NCBI RefSeq assembly: GCF_001039355.2
Contig: NW_019775448.1
Coordinates: 239,708 to 303,707 of the forward strand
Origin: Lingula anatina
Taxonomy: Eukaryota > Brachiopoda > Lingulata > Lingulida > Lingulidae
DNA: 64,000 bases
Direction: 5' to 3'
Shown here: piece by piece, positions 59,600-64,000 of the stretch
Layout of the letters: each line of letters opens with the position of its first letter
Position numbering within the stretch: position 1 is the stretch's first letter
Notes under the pieces: model-generated
The model's input: only the letters and a program-made list of their open reading frames with translations
The model's database searches: none
Told to the model about the DNA's origin: nothing
Position numbers and translations under genes: made by a program

Positions 59600-62330
59600 T
59601 GTGGTGTTGCTGTACGCAATCTGTATCGTGGAAACCGGAGAAAAGTTTCGTTTCCTTTTCGTTTGTTTTACTGGGCTGTTGTTGGAAGCCAGTTGTTAGA
59701 AACTCTAAGAGCCAGTTCTAATAACCGGAATAATAAAAACGTATTTTGTCATTCGCACGTGAAATTGTTCCAAAATCAGTTAGTGATTACAATGTGTACG
59801 GAGATTGTAATAATTGATGTCCAGAGTTTATTACCACTGAATTTTATGAGTTATTATCGGATAAGGTACCGGTATTTTAGCTTTCTTGTCCTTCATAGAT
59901 ATCAGGTATTAGTCCGCCAGTGTAAAATGTCATTTCTTAAACGAAATAATTTATATCAAATTATACCCAAAATGGCAGTTAATATGGACTCATTGAAACG
60001 AAATCATATCCTAGAAAAGCGCAGACCTCTGCCAAGGCAGCTCAGTTCTCGTTATTTAAACTGGCCAATATTTACACCATTGGCATTAATGTTAATTAAA
60101 TATGAATTGACTAATTAATTATTTTCAGTTCCATTATTAATTTATCAATGCAATTAGCTCAAATCTCAAAAGTATTGATTTTAATTAGAATTAAGCATCA
60201 CCAAAATCTAGGGCATTTGTGATCCATCTTTAAACTTCTATCATTGTTATATAATTATCTGTATCTTTTTGCATAATTTTGCTAGGAGACAAAGAGAGAT
60301 TGTTAATCAACTAGTTAATCGTTAAATGGATCACAACAAAAATGTAATAGTTTCTTATTTGATCTTCTCCCAATAATTTCCAAAAATGTTATCAAAATCC
60401 GTCCATAACGTATTCCAACGTATTCATTTTCGTCAAGAGGCTCTTTAAAATCAAGAACTTATTTATGCATATAACCACTGAAGTCTTCTTTTTCAGAAAG
60501 GGTAACTTTTGATTTCTTTACATTTGAAAATTTCATATGATCAGGACACAAATACCACATATATTTGATTCAATATTAAAGACAACTACATATTACTTGT
60601 GCACTGCGAGATATTTAATTTTCCATGGAAATGGTGAGTTGTGACAAAGGGCATCTTGTTTTTATTGCCCATGTATAAGTTTTGCACTGTGGACACATTT
60701 TCTGACCATAATCAGACATTTTTAAACTTCAGAATTTTAAACTTATATTTTTCAAATATCACCTTTTGTATTTAAAGAAAAAAAAACTAGATTAATTAAA
60801 TAATCATTCCAATCTATTTTTGCTGTTTAAAACTCACTAACAGAGCAGTTTACAAGTTGACTGTCCTTTCTTTCCTCCATAATGGCGATCAGTTATCAAT
60901 TTCTCAAAAACTAATCAATGTTTTTCTGTTTTTGAAGTCATGAATTGATATTCCTGTCAATTTTAAACTATATATGTATTATGGTTTTTGTAAAATATAA
61001 CTTAGACTCAAAATTCTGTCCATAATGCAAAACCAAATGCCACCGTGTGCATCTTATACTTTTTATACATGTACCTGCCCACTAGACTACAATGTACTAC
61101 TATACAAAACTAATGATGTAGAACTTGTTACTTTAATATAGTACACAAAATATGGTAATTACTCCATCTTTTCTTTAAATTAGAACATTCCTTGTGAGTG
61201 GTAACAACTAAATTAAGAGGGCTTCTCTATAATTCTTTTCAATACAGTAAAAGCACCACAAATGTTATCCAGAAATATTGTTTTTGTGATTAAATTCATG
61301 TCACTTGCCAAATTCAAGGGAATGATGACATTCCCAGTTTTGCCAATAGCCATGTCTATAACTATAGTGATATAGCAGGAGAGAGGAGTGGCTTTTAAAA
61401 TTTGAGCACCAAACAGAGGTTACATCAGGGGCATGCTACTAACTGTTTACGTACTAAATTAAATGAAGTGTAATAAGTCCAGTCTACCCACATTTCCAGC
61501 ACTGTTTACCTATACAAAATGCTATCCACTTCACATACACACAATATATATATCAATAAAGTGAAAACCTACATAAATTGAAATATTACCTTACACAAAT
61601 GAAAATATGTAGAACTTTGCATGCACTGTACAATGTTAAAACGTCTACTATACAAAACTTAATTCCTACATTAATAATACTTAGAAAAGGATTAGAGATT
61701 AGTAACAAGAAAACTATAAACTCCTTCTCTTAAAGTAATTCAAGGTTTCAGATCTAATTAAGAAAAAAACTTACGTGATCAAGACCATCACCAGCTGGGT
61801 TCAAACTCTTGGCTGTGATCTCAAAACCTTTCTCGCTAACCAGTACACACAACAGTCAATATCATTAACTCTTTGATTACTAATCAAACACAACCTTGTA
61901 GAAAACTGTAATTCATAAACCAGATATTTTCTCTATCCACTAGACTAAACATCTATCTATCTATCAAACATAATTATGCGTTATGATACACAGCACCAAT
62001 TTGTGTTCTAAAAACAGTTTTAAAAAATTATAAATAAATAAAAAAGCACCACTTGCAACTCATCCCAAGACTGGGACCAGGAATGCAGCAATATCTTACT
62101 TGTTACCTCTGCATATCTCAATATGCTTAAAAACACTATATATATAAACGATTTCCATATCTAATGAAACTGTAAAGGGAATTATATAAAAGTAGTACAT
62201 GTAGTCCATGTAGATGTAATGTTAAAAATAAGAAGTGAAATTTGTCAAAACCCTCTTTTTAAAAAACTTTCTCTTTATATCATGTATGGTGGACACAGTC
62301 TGATGCTCAACTAGTTAAGCTGTGTTTTAA
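59600..62330. other. Intergenic DNA between gene G and the zinc-finger gene
   Basis: AT-rich. A CTCCGCCAAGG-family fragment lies at 60011-60050. Open frames at 59123-59539 and 59663-60118 overlap repeats and show no domain. The part next to 62330 may contain the zinc-finger 3' UTR. Confidence 0.55.
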
Positions 62331-64000
62331 CTATGAAGTTTGAACAACTTCAAGGGATGCATCTGAAAGACATAGCTCCGATACTGTTTGTGTATGAAGC
62401 TGAAGGGCATCCTTCTCCCTTTTGTGAAGTTTCATGTGGTTACGCAGGTGAACTTTGTATGTGAAGCATCTCTGGCAGACCTCACATTCATATGGCTTCG
62501 GTGCCGAGTGCAACTTCTCGTGGATGACCAGTTGTAGCTTAGTGTTCAAACTCTCCTCGCAGAATTTGCACTGATACGCCCCTTTCGTTTGACAGTGGCG
62601 AATATGCTTCCTGTGACTACGCTTATTTTTTAATACTTTCCCACATTTACTGCAGTCGTAAATAATAGTCTGTCCATTTGGATGTATTAAACGCTCATGT
62701 AAATCAACACCTCGTTGTTGAGTGAATGACTTTGGGCAGTACTGACAATGGAAGGGCTTATCTATGCTATTCATATGAGAATGTAGTTCATGTCTTCGAC
62801 AGTGAGACTTCAGGAAGAAACCCTTGCTGCAGAACTGGCAGAAGTGTTTTCTTATTCCATTGTGCATCATTTCATGGAGCTTACAATTTCTTTTCAACCT
62901 GAAGGTCTTTTCACAAAAATTACAGGGGAATGGTTTTTCTCCGGTGTGAATTCTTTCATGATCCCGTAGCCTCCCTTTAGCTGAAAACTTCATTCCACAG
63001 TAACTACACATGAAATCTTTTTTAGCAAAATGTGTACTACGTTCATGACTTCTACACAGGGATGCAGTAAAGAACAACTTTCCACATACCAAACATGGGA
63101 AAGTCCTCTCTCTGGTGTGGCATATTTCATGCTTTCTCAATGCAATTTGCCCTTTAAAGACCTTGCTACAATACTTGCAGGTTAAAACAGCAGCAGTGTT
63201 GTGAGATTGCTGGTGATCGCGTAGATGTGATAAACGGACAAAGGTCTTGTTGCAGACATCACAGTGAAACAATCCTTCCCCCGTGTGTATCTTCTCGTGA
63301 CAACGAAGGTAAGCTTTATCTGAGCAAACCTTACCACAGTGCTTACAAGTGTACGACTCCGGATCATTATGCTGCTTCATGTGACGCTTCAAGTTTGAGC
63401 CTGTGGTGCACTGCTTCCCACACATCTCGCACACGTGAAATCCTGGTGTATGGGTTTCCATGTGTGATTTGAGATGGGAAGTTTTAGCAAATGTTTTCTC
63501 GCACTGTTCACACTTCAGCAGATTTTCCCCAGTATGTAATTTTTCATGAGTTTTAATGTATTTCTGACTTATCATCTTGCCACAGTAAGTGCACATAACA
63601 TTTTTTACATATTGTTGGTTTCCATGCACTTGTCTCATATGTTCATTTAGATATTTCTTAGAGAAAGCCTTCCCACAAAGATAACACTCAAACTTCTGGG
63701 CACCCTCACTTCCATGGATCCTCGTCATGTGCTCCTTCATGTACTTCTGCCCGAAGGTCTTGCCACAGATGCTACATATGCAAGGGGGTTCGAAATTGTT
63801 GTGAACTTTATTAATGTGCACATTGATCTGAGACTTGGAGGCAAATACCTTTCCACACTGCTCACACGTGTGGAGATTTTCTCCAGTGTGCCTTCGTTTG
63901 TGCGTTTCTAAGGACCTCAGACTTGCGAATGTTTTTCCACAATCCTCGCAAGCCACTCCACTGGTAATCTCCGTGGCAGAATGCACTCCACTCTGTAGGT
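62331..64000 (-). CDS. C2H2 zinc-finger protein, 5'-partial
   Basis: A single open frame runs from the right edge (no start or stop seen before 64000) to a stop at 62331-62333, covering about 556 codons. It contains 18 C2H2 fingers in tandem, several joined by TGE-type linkers (HTGENLH, HTGEKPF). The 16th finger ends in Cys instead of the last His (HIRHC). Fingers 3-5 (63534-63776) have one residue fewer than usual between the second Cys and first His, with a QKY or KKY motif. Such proteins usually bind DNA in the nucleus; target and family name cannot be assigned because no KRAB, BTB or other N-terminal domain is in view. The gene is unrelated to the receptor cluster. Confidence 0.9.
   Translation of the reverse strand, partial: LQSGVHSATEITSGVACEDCGKTFASLRSLETHKRRHTGENLHTCEQCGKVFASKSQINVHINKVHNNFEPPCICSICGKTFGQKYMKEHMTRIHGSEGAQKFECYLCGKAFSKKYLNEHMRQVHGNQQYVKNVMCTYCGKMISQKYIKTHEKLHTGENLLKCEQCEKTFAKTSHLKSHMETHTPGFHVCEMCGKQCTTGSNLKRHMKQHNDPESYTCKHCGKVCSDKAYLRCHEKIHTGEGLFHCDVCNKTFVRLSHLRDHQQSHNTAAVLTCKYCSKVFKGQIALRKHEICHTRERTFPCLVCGKLFFTASLCRSHERSTHFAKKDFMCSYCGMKFSAKGRLRDHERIHTGEKPFPCNFCEKTFRLKRNCKLHEMMHNGIRKHFCQFCSKGFFLKSHCRRHELHSHMNSIDKPFHCQYCPKSFTQQRGVDLHERLIHPNGQTIIYDCSKCGKVLKNKRSHRKHIRHCQTKGAYQCKFCEESLNTKLQLVIHEKLHSAPKPYECEVCQRCFTYKVHLRNHMKLHKREKDALQLHTQTVSELCLSDASLEVVQTS

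Noticed and set aside
59123-60118. Two plus-strand open frames downstream of gene G
   Set aside because: They overlap a hairpin MITE and a CTCCGCCAAGG-family fragment and show no domain or splice support.

Overview
This is an AT-rich, intron-rich animal (metazoan) window with no bacterial features. It is dominated by one clustered family of cell-surface proteins and ends in an unrelated C2H2 zinc-finger gene. The IgGFc-binding-protein N-terminal domain, EGF modules carried on symmetrical phase-1 exons, and many small inverted-repeat elements suggest a marine invertebrate. A deuterostome such as a sea urchin is my best guess, but the species cannot be proven from the sequence. Single n characters at 5092, 25489, 34242 and 49469 look like assembly joins.

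Family architecture, rebuilt from splice sites and reading phase: a signal-peptide exon; a ~1.44 kb exon with the IgGFc-binding N-terminal domain ending in an acidic DGVDNDCD motif; a 294-nt exon (HYR-like domain); a 114-nt Cys-rich exon; then either 0-9 EGF exons of 111 nt or a Thr-rich stalk; a transmembrane (TM) exon; and a single-exon cytoplasmic tail.

Minus-strand block (1-41 kb), in order of transcription: E (40697-35526, 2 EGFs), I (only a tail fragment, 34241-33785), D (32318-21000, 9 EGFs), C (18667-10296, 6 EGFs) and A (8174 leftwards). A carries a 4-nt frameshift and its 3' end is lost at a repeat near 741. Pseudogene B (about 7135-4518) lies inside intron 1 of A.

Plus-strand block (43-59 kb): F (43517-46349, no membrane anchor found) and G (53147-58828, complete, Thr-rich stalk instead of EGFs). 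E/F form a head-to-head pair. Orphan minus-strand signal exon H (49993-49930) plus G repeat that arrangement, so the divergent pair was duplicated.

Promoters of the C/E/F/G/H class share a module containing a TATCAG-N3-CTGATA palindrome. Intergenic DNA and introns hold MITE-like hairpins, a Tc1-like transposase remnant and simple repeats. From 59.6 to 62.3 kb I see no gene. The zinc-finger gene (62331 to the right edge) is 5'-partial with 18 fingers visible.

If expressed, the family would give type I membrane proteins with a shared adhesive head, variable-length stalks and acidic tails ending in an RLPPL motif. A role in recognition or innate immunity is inference only.
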